From JAMXLO01 sp963799415 (GTDB lineage: Bacteria > Pseudomonadota > Alphaproteobacteria > Acetobacterales > Acetobacteraceae), in NCBI GenBank assembly GCA_963799415.1, contig CAWCXI010000022.1, forward strand, positions 67,264-131,263: 64,000 bases of DNA, in the 5' to 3' direction. The position numbers were made by a program, and so were the translations under genes. Every line of letters starts with the position of its first letter. The first letter of the stretch is position 1. Below the pieces are notes generated by a model that made no database searches, was not told where the DNA came from, and was given only the letters and a program-made list of their open reading frames with translations. Shown here piece by piece: positions 42,261 to 52,259 of the stretch.

Positions 42261-43952
42261 TCGCGACCTCGACGAGTCGCTCGGGCCGGTCGCGGTGCCC
42301 TTCGGGACGGCGATTTTCGTCGACGAGGGCGTTCCCGGCGCGACCGAGACCGAGGTCCACCTGCTCGTCCGGGCATAGGTCACCACCCCGGATGCGGTGT
42401 TCGGTGATCCGCACGAGGGGGAAGTTGGTGTTGTCCTGGACGTCGTCGCCGTAGGCGGAGCCCTGGTCGAGTCCAGCCAGCTGCGTGCCCGCGAGGGTGC
42501 CCGTCTGCCCGCGGTGAAGCTCGCCGAGCTCACCGAGGTGATCGACGGTGCCCAGGCCGGGTTCGGAGTGCCGCCGGCGGTGTAGACCAGCATCTGGTTG
42601 CTGCCGTCGTTGAACAGCACCTGTCCGTTGGGCAGCGCGAGCATCCGCGTGTAGTAGGTCGAGTCGTTGGCGGCGTTCGGGATGTTCGGTACCGGGGTCA
42701 GGGTGTTCGGCCGCGCGTTGTAGAGGAAGAAAGCCAGCGGGGCGTTGTACACGCACGGGCTCACGTCGAACAGCACGTTCCCGTCGGGCAGGAGCGAGCC
42801 TGGCCCGTCGGCGCTGTCGTACTGCATGCCGCCGATCGTCGGGATCGACGGGCCCGTTGACCCACTTGCCGGCTGCCGCATAGTTGTAGAGCGCGGTGGC
42901 CGCCGGCTTGTCTTGGCGGTGCACGGTTCGGGCGGGACCTCGGCGCCGGACGTGCCGGCACCGACCACGAACGTGTTGCCGCCGGGCATCTCGACCTGGG
43001 GGCCGATCTCGACCGCAGGGCTGTTGACCGGCGACCTGACGGTGTTGCCGGCGCTACCCCCAGCTCAGGCTGGTCGGGCTTGAACAGCTCGGTGGTCGGC
43101 GTCAGCCATGTGTCGATCGTCAGCAGCTGGCCGCTTGGCTCGAGCGTCCACCCCTCCTCGTCGTTGGGGTCATTCTTGCCCGTGCCGGGGAGCGTCGTCC
43201 AGTTCAGACCGCTGGCGTTGAGCAGCGCGTCGGTCGTGGTCAGGATCGGGCTCGACGAAGTGCAGTTCTGGCACGCCTGGGAGAGCATGAAGGTGCCGTT
43301 GGCGAGCACATCGCTCTGCGCGTCTCCGATGTTCGTCCAACCTGCCGGCGGAGCCACCGACTGCCACGTGTTTGTGACCGAGTTGTAGATCGCACCCTTG
43401 CTGGTCCACACCGGGTTGCCTCCGAGATACTCCCCACCCTCGACGATCATCCGTCCGTCGGGCAGGATCGCCGAGGCGAAGTACAGCGGGTCATAGCCCG
43501 ACGGCATCGTCGCGATCTTGCTCCAGGTCCCGTCGACGTAGCTTCCCTTCGAGTTGGGCGTCAGCTTGTACCAGGCGCGTGTGCCGCCGGCGGGCTCGGA
43601 GTGGACCAGCACCGTGCCGTCGCTCTGGCAGCAGCATCGTGCCCGGACGAATTCCGGCGGTGCTCCTCTTCAGCTTTTCCCAGGGCGAGGGCGTGGCGTT
43701 GGCGAAGGCCTGCGCGGGGACCGAGGCGGCAGGCTTCGCATGCCTCATCGGCGGATCGGCCTCGAGACCCTTCGGGCGGCTCGCCGCCGAAGTCGGGACG
43801 GCGGCCAGCAACGCTGGCACGAACGCCGCGGCGATCACTCGATACAGGGTCAACCGACGACTCGATCCGAACACAGCTCCTCCACTCCCTCGTCCTGTTT
43901 GGAGATGCCCGCACGCCGGGCCCTTCGCGGACGCGTCCACCATCCGGGGCAT
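42250..43952 (-). CDS. secreted kelch/galactose-oxidase-like repeat protein, C-terminus cut and frameshifted
   Basis: A signal-peptide-like start (LTLYRVIAAAFVPALLAAVP) is followed by about 450 residues of kelch-type beta-propeller: PGTMLLPERR region, ILPDGRMIVEGGEYLGGNPV, SVAPPAGWTNIGDAQSDVLA, LNWTTLPGTGKNDPNDEEGW, SLLPDGNVLFDVSPCVYNAP, LALPNGQVLFNDGSNQMLVY. The order and the DUF1929-like LAGTQLAGLDQGSAYGDD end match galactose-oxidase-like proteins without a clear copper site. The frame changes near 43,620, 43,055, 42,900 and again around 42,400, so no single long frame exists. The start is uncertain (ATG 43,952 or a GTG near 43,900). Confidence 0.7.
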
Positions 43953-44028
43953 CCGAGGCTAGCACCGGGCTCGCGCGCGGGGGCCACACGCCGGGCCCAC
44001 TCTCGATGTCCACCGCGGCCGCCTCGAG

Positions 44029-44394
44029 CTAGTCGCCGAACAGCTCATCGACGCGCTCCACGGGCCGCGCGAGCACGGCCGGCTCCCCGCGCACGACGAT
44101 CGGACGCTGGACGAGCTGCGGGTGCTCGGCCATCAGCGCGATCAGCTCGTCGTCGGAGCGCTCCGGAGGGCCATCGAGCCCGAGCTGGCCGACCAGCGGC
44201 TCGCGCGTGCGCAGGATCTCGCGCGGGCGCGCGTCGAGCTTGCGCAGCAGGTCGCGGATCTCCGGCTCGGTCAGGCCCGTGACGTGGTACTCGACGGTGT
44301 CGTAGCCGATTCCCCGCGCGCTCAGCAATGCGGCGAGCTTGTGGCACGTCGTGCACGTGCTCTTCTCGTAGACCGTGAGCTGCGGATCGGGCAC
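44029..44394 (-). CDS. ArsC/Spx-family thioredoxin-fold protein, 121 aa
   Basis: The start is VPDPQLTVYEKSTCTTCHKL with the redox pair CTTC, then GYDTVEYHVTGLTEPEIRDL, LRKLDARPREILRTREPLVG, and the C-terminal VQRPIVVRGEPAVLARPVER. This is the arsenate-reductase-like fold (residues RPI and Arg conserved); the CxxC form is closer to Spx/YffB than to ArsC proper. GTG 44,394 is the best start. The next gene on the strand begins 82 bases upstream. Confidence 0.88.
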   Translation of the reverse strand: MPDPQLTVYEKSTCTTCHKLAALLSARGIGYDTVEYHVTGLTEPEIRDLLRKLDARPREILRTREPLVGQLGLDGPPERSDDELIALMAEHPQLVQRPIVVRGEPAVLARPVERVDELFGD

Positions 44395-44475
44395 CGCGGC
44401 AAGTCTGGCAGGCCGCGGGCGATGCTCGGCAGCGAGCAGCACTGCGCGAGGGACACCACCCGCTCGTCGCGCCGT

Positions 44476-45163
44476 CTACCTGCCTGAGGCCGGGAGGGCT
44501 TGGACGCGCAGGCTTCGCATGACCTTCAGGACCTGCGCCCGGCGCGGGGCGCTGACGTGCGGGCCGAGGCGCAATGTGCGCCTGGAAGAGGCGTCCGGCG
44601 GCCCGGAACCGGATCATGTACGTGGGTACCGTCCAGCACTCGTAGTTCGAGGGGTGAGAGGGCAGCGCAACCGCCGCCGACTGGGGTGGAAAAGCCGCTT
44701 GCACCGGCCGCGTGAACGTACCGGCTGACGACGCGCTGTATTCGAAGAGGTAGATCAGCGCTCCGTTGGCCGGGAGCGCGGCCTCGGCGTGGCGAGGACT
44801 GCAGCCCCCGCCACCGGTGCGGGTTGGGTAGGAAGTGATGAGCAGGCGGTCAAACGGGTAGCTGAGCGAGGTGTCCGGCGGCGGGAACAGGTGCCAGCCG
44901 CCGGGGTAGCTCACGCTGATCCCGTGAGGCAGTGACGCCGCGGGCCAGCCGCCGGCTGAGATCGGCGGCTTGGCAGGAGTCCCGCCGCCCGAGCCACCGC
45001 CGGCGAGGTACGCGGCACCTCCAAACATCGCGGCAAGCGCGACGGCGATGCCGACGCGGCGCCGTCGTTGGCGTCGGCGCGCGTCGTCGATCAGGCCGTT
45101 GTCCGGGGCCGGTGCGGGTGCACGCCCAGATTGATTCGGCCTCGGTGGCGTCGCTACTGACAC
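44476..45163 (-). CDS. small membrane-anchored protein with PsbP-like soluble part, frameshifted
   Basis: The N-terminus is hydrophilic, then VGIAVALAAMFGGAAYLAGG forms one membrane span near residue 45. The outside part has HGISVSYPGGWHLFPPPDTS, ITSYPTRTGGGGCSPRHAE, ALPANGALIYLFEY and YMIRFRAAGRLFQAHI, a pattern common in uncharacterised actinobacterial proteins. A single lost base near 44,575 shifts the frame; the correct frame then reads LGPHVSAPRRAQVLKVMRSL and stops at 44,476. Function unknown. It is divergent to the GntR gene. Confidence 0.65.
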
Positions 45164-45190
45164 GGCGCCGTCAATCCATCGTGCATAACG

Positions 45191-45203
45191 CTAGTATTAC
45201 TAG
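45191..45203 (+). promoter_or_regulatory. perfect 13-base palindrome at the GntR gene start, probable operator
   Basis: CTAGTA-T-TACTAG lies four bases before the ATG at 45,208, between the GntR gene and the divergent membrane-protein gene (start 45,163). A GntR dimer could bind here and control both directions. There is no room for a normal ribosome-binding site, so the message may be leaderless. Confidence 0.7.
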
Positions 45204-45207
45204 CACT

Positions 45208-45555
45208 ATGGTCTCTGTCAAGATCGACCGGACTGACCCAGCACTGCTGCACGACCAGGTCGCCGCACAGATCCGTCGAGCGATCGCAGATGGGGAAGCT
45301 GTGCCGGGGGAGCGCCTGCCGCCGGCACGAGACCTCGCAGCCGTCTTGGCCGTGAACACGAATACGGTGCTGCGGGCGCTGCGGCTCCTGCGCGACGAGG
45401 GTCTGGTCGAGCTTCGCCGCGGGCTCGGCGCGCGTGTGACCGGGACTCCGGAGCGCGTGGAGGTGACCGCCAAGGCGATCGAGCTCCTCAAGCTCGGACG
45501 CGCCAGCGGACATACCCGGGCCGAGCTCGTTGCGCTCCTGCAGGGCCTCCCGTAA
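45208..45555 (+). CDS. GntR-family (YtrA-type) transcription regulator, 115 aa
   Basis: The winged helix is clear: DPALLHDQVAAQIRRAIADG, GERLPPARDLAAVLAVNTNT and VLRALRLLRDEGLVELRRGL. A short C-terminal extension (TAKAIELLKLGRASGHTRAE) makes it the small YtrA kind, which often pairs with ABC transporters or acts on its own operon. A 13-base palindrome sits directly upstream. A terminator hairpin follows at 45,562-45,585. Confidence 0.9.
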   Translation: MVSVKIDRTDPALLHDQVAAQIRRAIADGEAVPGERLPPARDLAAVLAVNTNTVLRALRLLRDEGLVELRRGLGARVTGTPERVEVTAKAIELLKLGRASGHTRAELVALLQGLP

Positions 45556-45561
45556 AGGAAG

Positions 45562-45585
45562 AAGGCCCCACACGTGCGGGGCCTT
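45562..45585 (+). terminator. intrinsic terminator hairpin
   Basis: AAGGCCCC ACACGTGC GGGGCCTT, an eight-pair stem with an eight-base loop just after the GntR stop. T-tract is weak (TTTC). Confidence 0.65.
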
Positions 45586-45622
45586 TCAAGCGGGGCGGGA
45601 TTCGACTCTAAATGAGCGGCAG

Positions 45623-46451
45623 CTATCTGGCTGTCTCCCTGAGCCAGCTCAGCCACCGGCTGCCACTCGCGCCAGGTCGCTAGGCGGCTCTCGTAATCGT
45701 TCTCGGCGATACCCAGCGGCGCCGTGCCGAAGAACACCCGCAGCGGCGGGGGGTCGGCGTCGACGACGCGCATGATCGCCTCGGCCGAGGCGGCCGGGTC
45801 GCCCGGCACGTTGCTGGCGCGCCACTGCTGCTGGCGCTCGCGGAGTCCGTCGTAGGCGGGGATCGGCTCCGAGCGCTTGGCCGACGGACCGCTCCAATCG
45901 GTCGAGAAGCCGCCGGGCTCGACCAGCGTGACGTTGATCCCGAACTCCTTGACCTCCTGGGCGAGCGCCTGACTGATCCCCTCCAGACCCCACTTGGAGG
46001 CGTGATAGATGCCGACGCTCGGGAACGCCGAGATGCCCCCGATCGAGGACACCTGGACGATGTGGCCGCTTCCTTGCTCACGCAGGAACGGCAGCGCGGC
46101 CTGCGTCACCCACAGCGCGCCGAACAGGTTGGTCTCGATCTGGGCGCGAGCCTCCTGCTCTGAGATCTCCTCCACCATCCCGAAGTGGCCGTAGCCCGCG
46201 TTGTTGACGACGATGTCCAGGCGGCCGAAATGCTCGTGGGCCTGTTTGACGGCGCCGAACGCCGCCTCGCGGTCGGTGACATCCAAGGTCAGCGCCAGCA
46301 GCGCGTCGCCGTGCTCTGTCCTGAGGTCATCGAGCGTGCTCGTGTCACGCGCGGTGGCGGCGACCCGGTCGCCGCGCTCCAGCGCCGCCTTCGTCCACTC
46401 GCGACCGAAGCCGCGTGAGGTACCGGTGATGAACCACGTCTTGTTAGCCAT
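45623..46451 (-). CDS. short-chain dehydrogenase/reductase, about 275 aa, frameshift near the end
   Basis: The classical SDR pattern is present: WFITGTSRGFGREWTKAALE (glycine-rich NAD(P) loop), DIVVNNAGYGHFGMVEEISE, IVQVSSIGGISAFPSVGIYH and the catalytic YHASKWGLEGISQALAQEV. The last clear residues are TWREWQPVAELAQGD; the uncorrected frame then runs on over the GntR gene, which is not believable. A one-base change would end it near 45,623. The frame length is 829, not a multiple of three, which fits. Substrate not known. Confidence 0.85.
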
Positions 46452-46779
46452 GGGACGCCCCTATCCTAGTCGCGCCGCTGCGGGACCGACTGCCACCGCT
46501 GGCGAGCCCGAACGGCCGTCTGAGCCGTCCTGGGTTCCGCGGAGACTAGTTCTGTAGGGAACCTATTTTCAGTGGGTGGGTGTCGTGGCTGCCCTTTGAC
46601 GAGTCGCGGAGCACAGCCGTCGTGCTTCAGCAGTTCGCCAGTGCGGCGGACATGGAAACAGGCGCACAGGCGTTCGATGCAATGGACCCGCGCGACACCC
46701 CCGGCACCCGCGCCTCCGTGGACATGTGTGAGCTGAAGCTCGATCTCACTCTGCGCACAAGCGCGACAGGCGAGGCGCT
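46452..46779. other. 328-base stretch without a supported gene
   Basis: I see a plus-strand open frame from 46,580 that continues opposite the end of the repeat-protein gene, but its protein looks like a shadow. No repeat or terminator stands out. Confidence 0.5.
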
Positions 46780-48646
46780 TCAGCGCTTCAGCAAGAAGGG
46801 TCGCGTGGTCTTGACGGCCGCGGCGCCCGTCGGTGTAAACGTGCCCTGCGCTGTCAGTTTCACTCGCTTGGCGTGCTTCAGGAGCTTCTTCCCAGCGCTC
46901 GTCAGCTTGAGCTTGAGCACCCCTGTCCCAGCCGCCGCGAAGCTGAGGTGACCGGCGGCAACGAGGATCGGCTTCGGCTTCGCGTGCCGGGCGAGCTTCG
47001 CCCCGGGTGGCAGCTCGAACCAGTCGACCGTCGCCGAACCCGCCTCCAGAGCGCTCAGCTTGAGGGCGAAGCCGCCGTGTTTGAGCAGCGCCCGATCTTC
47101 GCCGCCTTGCCTGACGGCGCCAGCGCCGCTCCCAGGGCCGCTGCGATTTGCGGGCGGGATGATGGCAGCGCCGCCGCCTTTGATGACTTCAACCGGTGGG
47201 ATCACTTTCGGTCCTTCTTTCACCGGGCCGCCGGGAGCCCCGAACACCCACACGGCGCCAAGGCCTTCATGGTCGCCGAAGCCGCCGATCAGCCCCGTCG
47301 TGCCATCTGAGGAGAGCGCCACGCCGCTGCCGAAGTCGCCTCCAGGGGGTCAGTTCGCCGTTCTGCTCGCCGCCGCCGGTCAGCTTCCCGCCCACGGGCG
47401 TCCAGCTCGGTTCGGCGCGCGTGAACGCCCAGGCCGACCCGACTTCTTCCTTGAAGATCGCCGGGTCGTCTTCTTCGGGGCGCCGATCAACGCGGTGTTG
47501 CCGTCGGCCGACAGGGCGACCGCTGGCCCCGAAGCCGCTCGGCGGCATCGCACCCGTCGCCAGTCAGCTTGGAACCCTGCTGCGTCCATTTGAATCCCGA
47601 GCGCGTCAGCACCCAGGCGGCACCTGACCGGCGTTGTCGCCCGGGCCGCCGACGAGGGCCGTGTTGCCGTCTGCCGAGAGCGCGACGGCGGTACCAAACC
47701 CGGCGGGCGCCCGACCGCCGGTCGGCCGTCTTCTTCGCCCCCTGTCTCAGATATTCGAAGCCTTCGGTTCCTTCCGGCGTTTTCTGATAGACCCAGACCG
47801 AGCCCTGGCCGTCTCGGGGCGCCCCGACCAGGATCGTGTCGCCGTTGCCCGATATCGCCACGCTGGCGCCGAAATACCCGGGTTCACCTTTGCTCTCTTC
47901 TTCTCGTTTGATGCAGATGCCCGGCGGGAATTCGCGTTCTTCGCAGCTGTCCAGCCCCTCTCTGAGCGACCAGACGGCCCCCGACCGCTTGAACACCCAC
48001 GCGACACCCTTCTTCTTCGTCGCGCGGGACCGCCGACGACGGCTGTGTTGCCGTCTTCGGAAATGGCCACGCTGAGCCGAATTCATCACCGGCGCCGCTC
48101 GGTCCGGCTTCGAGCTTCTGGGTTTCCGCCCAGCTCGCTCCGGTGCGGGTGAAGACTCGTACCGAGCCGAGCTTGGCTGCCGCGAAATTTGTCGCCCGGG
48201 GCGCCGATGAATGCGGTGTTCCCGTCTCCTGACAGGGCCACGCTGACGCCGAAGCCGCCTTTAGCGCTCTCTCCGGCGGCAGTCAGCTTCGGGCCCTGTT
48301 GCGCTCCAGGCAGAGCTCGAGCGGGTGAAGACCCAGGCGGCTCCAAGCTTCCCCGCCGTCGCCCGGTCCTCCGACCAGCGCCGTGTTGCCATCGGCCGAC
48401 ACCGCCACACTCCAGCCGGCCAGCCGCTTGCTCCGACTCTTCGCCGACGGTGAGCTTTTCGCCCTGCTGGACCAATGTGACCGGGGCGGCACCGGCATTG
48501 GCCGCAAGGGTCGCCGGGCCTGCCATTGCGCTCGCAAGTGCCATCGTCGCGATCGCGCGCCGCGCCCTGAGGACTCTCGAGTGCCTCGATCCCTCACCGA
48601 CCAACGGCTGGAACGTGGCCCCCGTGTGGGCCGACGACGTGGGCAT
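46780..48646 (-). CDS. secreted FG-GAP-like repeat protein with tandem about 60-aa units, many frameshifts
   Basis: After a leader with ARRAIATMALASAMAGPATL, the protein consists of repeated propeller units of the type ALSADGNTALVGGPGD followed by AAWVFTRSG and WTQQGSKLTG. At least six copies can be found between about 48,480 and 47,260 in changing frames. The C-terminal 150 residues are lysine-rich (GVLKLKLTSAGKKLLKHAKR, then FTPTGAAAVKTTRPFLLKR). Proteins of this type are numerous in Solirubrobacterales. Frame changes occur in nearly every repeat, so the true protein cannot be reconstructed. The ATG at 48,646 is a reasonable start. Confidence 0.7.
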
Positions 48647-49036
48647 TGCGGCTCCCCCAGTTCGACTGCTCGGATCGCACCACCCTACACGAGCATCTCG
48701 GGTGCGCACCCCGCTTGGACACATCGGCGGTCCGGCGGTCTGTTATTTGTCCGATCTGGGGTCTGCGTGACGAGTTCGGCCGAAGCCGACGTGCGGCATT
48801 TCAGTCACCGCGACCGGGCGTTCCCACCGCGTCCCAGCACGCGGGGCTTGCCGGCGTGCGCTTCGAGCACGCAACTCTTCGCGGTAGTGGGTTGCCTGAT
48901 CGATCTCGCCCGCCACGGGCGCACTGAACCCGAAGGTTTCTCGTGGGGTGAGGTTCGCTTGGGTCCGTTCAGGAGCCGGAAATCGCGAAATTGGTACGGA
49001 ACCGAGTGTCGGTGACTCGGCCGGCCAAACAAAAAA

Positions 49037-49052
49037 CCCAGCCTGAGCTGGG
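49037..49052. terminator. bidirectional intrinsic terminator
   Basis: CCCAGC CTGA GCTGGG flanked by six A on one side and TTTT on the other; oriented best for the minus strand (after the tRNA-like piece). Falls within 48,647-49,225, which otherwise holds no gene. Confidence 0.7.
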
Positions 49053-49061
49053 CTTTTCGCA

Positions 49062-49104
<43 letters not shown>

Positions 49105-49133
49105 CCATCTACTCGAATCGGCTCAGGTAGTTC

Positions 49134-49147
49134 GGCTCTAGAGAGCC
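49134..49147. repeat. 14-base perfect palindrome
   Basis: GGCTCTAGAGAGCC, 30 bases from the tRNA-like fragment. May be an integrase arm site or chance. Confidence 0.4.
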
Positions 49148-49225
49148 AAATCAGGCTTTGACGAGTTCGGGCAGATTGGTACGGACTTGGTACGAAGCTA
49201 CTGCCGGCGGGACAGCGCCGCGGGC

Positions 49226-51272
49226 TCAGGAGTGTCCGAAACGGATGTCGGGGAGCACCCGCCGCGCCCAGCGCGGCAGATACCAGGCTCGGCGACCCAT
49301 CAGACGCAGGAGCACCGGTAGCAGCAGGAGGCGGATCAGCGCAGCGTCCAGCAGCACCGCGACGCCGAGGATGACCCCCATCTCCTTCGGCGGCAGCGGC
49401 CCCGAGAGCGCGAACGTGAAGAAGACGGCAACCATCACCGCGGCGGCGGCGAAGATCACCCGCCCAGAGTGGGCGACCCCGCCGATCATCGCCTCCTTGG
49501 CGTCCCGGTGCGATCCCAGTGCTCCTTCGCCGAGGACAGCAGGAACATCGTGTAGTCCATCGAGATGGCGAAGATCATCGCGAAGAAGAAGACCGGACCC
49601 CATGCGTCGAGGAAGCCCTGAGACTGAAAGCCGAGCAGCGAGTGCAGAGCACCGTCCTGGAAGATCCACTTGGCCACGCCAAAGGCCGCGCCTGTCGCCA
49701 ACAGGTTCGTGAGCACCCCGGCGGCGGCGAGCAGCGGCGCCTGCAGGGCGAACAGCAGGAGCAGGAAGCCGAGACCGAGCACGACCCCGATGACAATCGG
49801 CGTCTTCGCCGAGAGCACGTGCTGGAGGTCGTGGTTTTCCGCCGCCGCACCACCCAGGACAGTCCCGCGCGGGACGGCCGACCGAAGCCGCTCGATCGTC
49901 GCGCCGACCGCGGGGTTGGAAGGATCCTGGCGCGGGATCGCCGTCACGAGTGCGAGACCGCCGGTACCGGACTGGGCCGGAAGCACCGCCGCGATGCCGG
50001 GGTCGCGCTTGGCCGTCCGCGCGACGGCTGCGGCCTGGGCCGACTTCGTGACGAGCTGCAGCGGGCCGGTCGCGCCGGGCCCCATCGCCGCCTGCACCTG
50101 GCCGTAGCCGACACGCGAAGAGTCGTTCGCCGGCACGACCCTGATCGAGGGCATCGAGGTCTTCAGCGAGAGCACCGGCACGGCCAGGCCGACGAGCGAC
50201 ACGACCGCGAGCAGGCCGTAGACGGAGAGGACGTCGCCACAGGCGCCGGCCCCAGGCGGCGAAGCGCGCGGAGCGATGCTCGCCCGAATGCGCCCATGGA
50301 AGCGACAGCCTGTCGACCCTCGGGCCGAGGCGCGCGAGCACCGCGGGCAGCAAGGTGAGCGTGGCGGCGAGCACGAAGATGACAGCGAGCATGATTCCCA
50401 GGCTCATGCTGCGAAACGCGGGGCTGGGCACGAGCATCACGGCCGTGAGCGAGATCAACACGGTGAGGCCGCTGAACAGCACGGCCTTGCCGGCGGTGTC
50501 CATCGTGACCGCGGTCGCCTCGACCGGGTCGAGTTTCGACCCGAACAGCGCGCCGCGGAACCGCATCACGATGAACAGCGCGTAGTCGATGCCCAGCGCC
50601 AGCGCGAACATCAGCGCGAAGTTCATCGCCCAGATTGAGATCGGGATCACCAGCGCGCCGAGATACAGGGCACCGGCGGCCGCCAGCAGGCCGAGCATCG
50701 TGAGCATCAGCGGAAGGCCCGCCGCGACGAGGGAGCCGAACGCGAGCAGCATGATGCCGAGCGTCACCGGCCAGGAGATGACCTCGGATTTCAGCATCGC
50801 CGAACGGTTGGCGTGTTGAAGTCCGCCCACATGCCCGCCGCACCGGTCAGGCTCACCCGCACCGCGGGGTGGAGAGCGCGTGCAGCGTTCCTTTGAGGGT
50901 GTCTGCGGCAGCGACCATCGGTTCGGTTCGCGCGCCGCGCCGGCCTGTACGACGGCAGTGTGCCCGTCGGGCGAGATCGACACGCCCGGCGTGGGTGCGA
51001 GCACCGTGCGCACGGCTCCGTCGGCACGCAGCGTCTGCTCCACGCGCGCCAGGACGAGCCTGAAATTCGGAGCTGGCGACCGTCTGCGTGGGCGAGTGGA
51101 GGACGGTCATCAAACCGTAGCTCCCGAGGCCGGCGAAATGACGCTGGATGAGTTCTCGTGCCTGTGTCGACTGTGACCCGCTCGCTTCCCATCCGGCACC
51201 CGACAGCGCCTTCTCGACACGCGGAGCGAAGAACCCGAGCACGAGTGCGATTACGAGCCACCCGATCAGCAC
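49226..51272 (-). CDS. MMPL/RND-family membrane exporter, N-terminus cut at the block join, frameshifted
   Basis: Transmembrane and MMPL signatures: VLIGWLVIALVLGFFAPRVE at the truncated start, SVFR-type loop GLGSYGLMTVLHSPTQTVAS, VMRFRGALFGSKLDPVEATA, GKAVLFSGLTVLISLTAVML, the second half ISMDYTMFLLSSAKEHWDRT, and the end GRRAWYLPRWARRVLPDIRF. Such proteins export lipids or drugs in actinobacteria. Frame changes near 51,070, 50,820, 50,240 and 49,500 break it. The first residues up to the first membrane span are missing, because the sequence turns into an HsdR gene at about 51,272. Confidence 0.8.
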
Positions 51273-51285
51273 CTGGTGAACTGGG
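51265..51285. other. apparent chimeric join between the second and third blocks
   Basis: Left: N-terminal region of an MMPL exporter on the minus strand. Right: on the plus strand, the middle of an HsdR helicase domain. Both genes are cut. No mobile element is seen. Confidence 0.75.
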
Positions 51286-52250
51286 CGAGCAGCACCTGCG
51301 CGACTTCCAGGACAACGAGAAGACGATCCCGACGATTCTGACGACCTCGCAGAAGCTCTCGACTGGCGTGGACGCCCGCAACATCCGCAACATCGTCTTG
51401 ATGCGCCCGATCAACTCGATGATCGAGTTCAAGCAGATCATCGGACGCGGCACGCGGCTCTACGACGGCAAGGACTACTTCACGATCTACGACTTCGTGA
51501 AGGCGCACCACCACTTCAGCGATCCGGAATGGGACGGCGAGCCGCTAGAGCCGGAGCCGAAGCGGCACCTGCGCGTGCCCGAGCCACCGCCGGACCGGAC
51601 GCCTGCGAGCCGCCAGAGCCTGCGGACGCGAGCCGGTGCCCGCGCCGGCAGAAGATCAAGGTGAAGCTCGCCGACGGCAAGGCGCGCACCATTCAGCACA
51701 TGATGGTGCACGACGTTCTGGCATCCGGACGGCACGCCGATGTCCGCGCAGCAGTTCATGGAAATGCTGTTCGGCAAGCTGCCGGAGTTCTTCAAGGACG
51801 AGGCCGAACTGCGCGCGCTCTGGAGCGCGCCGGATACGCGCAAGAAGCTTCTGCAGGGACTCGCCGAGAAGGGCTTCGGCCATGAGCAACTGGCCGAGAT
51901 GCAGAAGATCATCGATGCCGAGAAGAGCGACCTGTTCGACGTGTTGGCGCATGTCGCCTATGCCCTACCGCCGCTGCACTCGCGAGGAACGCGCCGCACA
52001 GGCGCAAGAGTCGAGATCAGCACCGCATTTCAACAGCAAGCAGCAGGCCTTCCTGGATTTCGTGCTGTCGCATTACGTGCGTGTCGGCGTGGAGGAACTC
52101 GACCAGGAGAAGCTGACGCCGTTGCTGCGCCTGAAGTATCACGAACTCCATCGCCGATGCCGTGGCCGACCTCGGGCGCACCCGAGAAGATCGGGCAGAT
52201 TTTCGCGGGCTTCCAGAAGTATCCTCTACGAACCGCGCGCGACGGCCTGA
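51275..52250 (+). CDS. hsdR: type I restriction enzyme R subunit (EcoEI-like HsdR), C-terminal part only
   Basis: The fragment begins in the second helicase domain: TIPTILTTSQKLSTGVDARN, NIVLMRPINSMIEFKQIIGR with motif VI (QIIGRGTR), GKDYFTIYDFVKAHHHFSDP, then the EcoEI R C-terminal region with MMVHDVLASG, FMEMLFGKLPEFFKDEAELR and VELDQEKLTPLLRLKYHE. The N-terminal nuclease and first helicase domain are missing because of the join, and two or three frameshifts are present. No hsdM or hsdS is in view. It ends 10 bases from the argF stop. It probably belongs to the betaproteobacterial block. Confidence 0.85.
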
Positions 52251-52259
52251 GATACCGAA

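Noticed and set aside
45171..45622. SDR protein extended to 426 residues
   Set aside because: The extension reads antisense through the GntR gene and terminator and has no SDR character; a frameshift near 45,650 is more likely.
45586..45640. Possible second tRNA 3' fragment (GAGTCGAATCCCGCCCCGC on the minus strand)
   Set aside because: It has a T-loop-like string, but the T stem does not pair and no anticodon arm can be drawn; it overlaps the likely end of the SDR gene.
49147..49225. Integrase C-terminus next to the half tRNA
   Set aside because: A short minus-strand reading (YQVRTNLPELVKA) looks suggestive, but it is too short and without catalytic residues to support.
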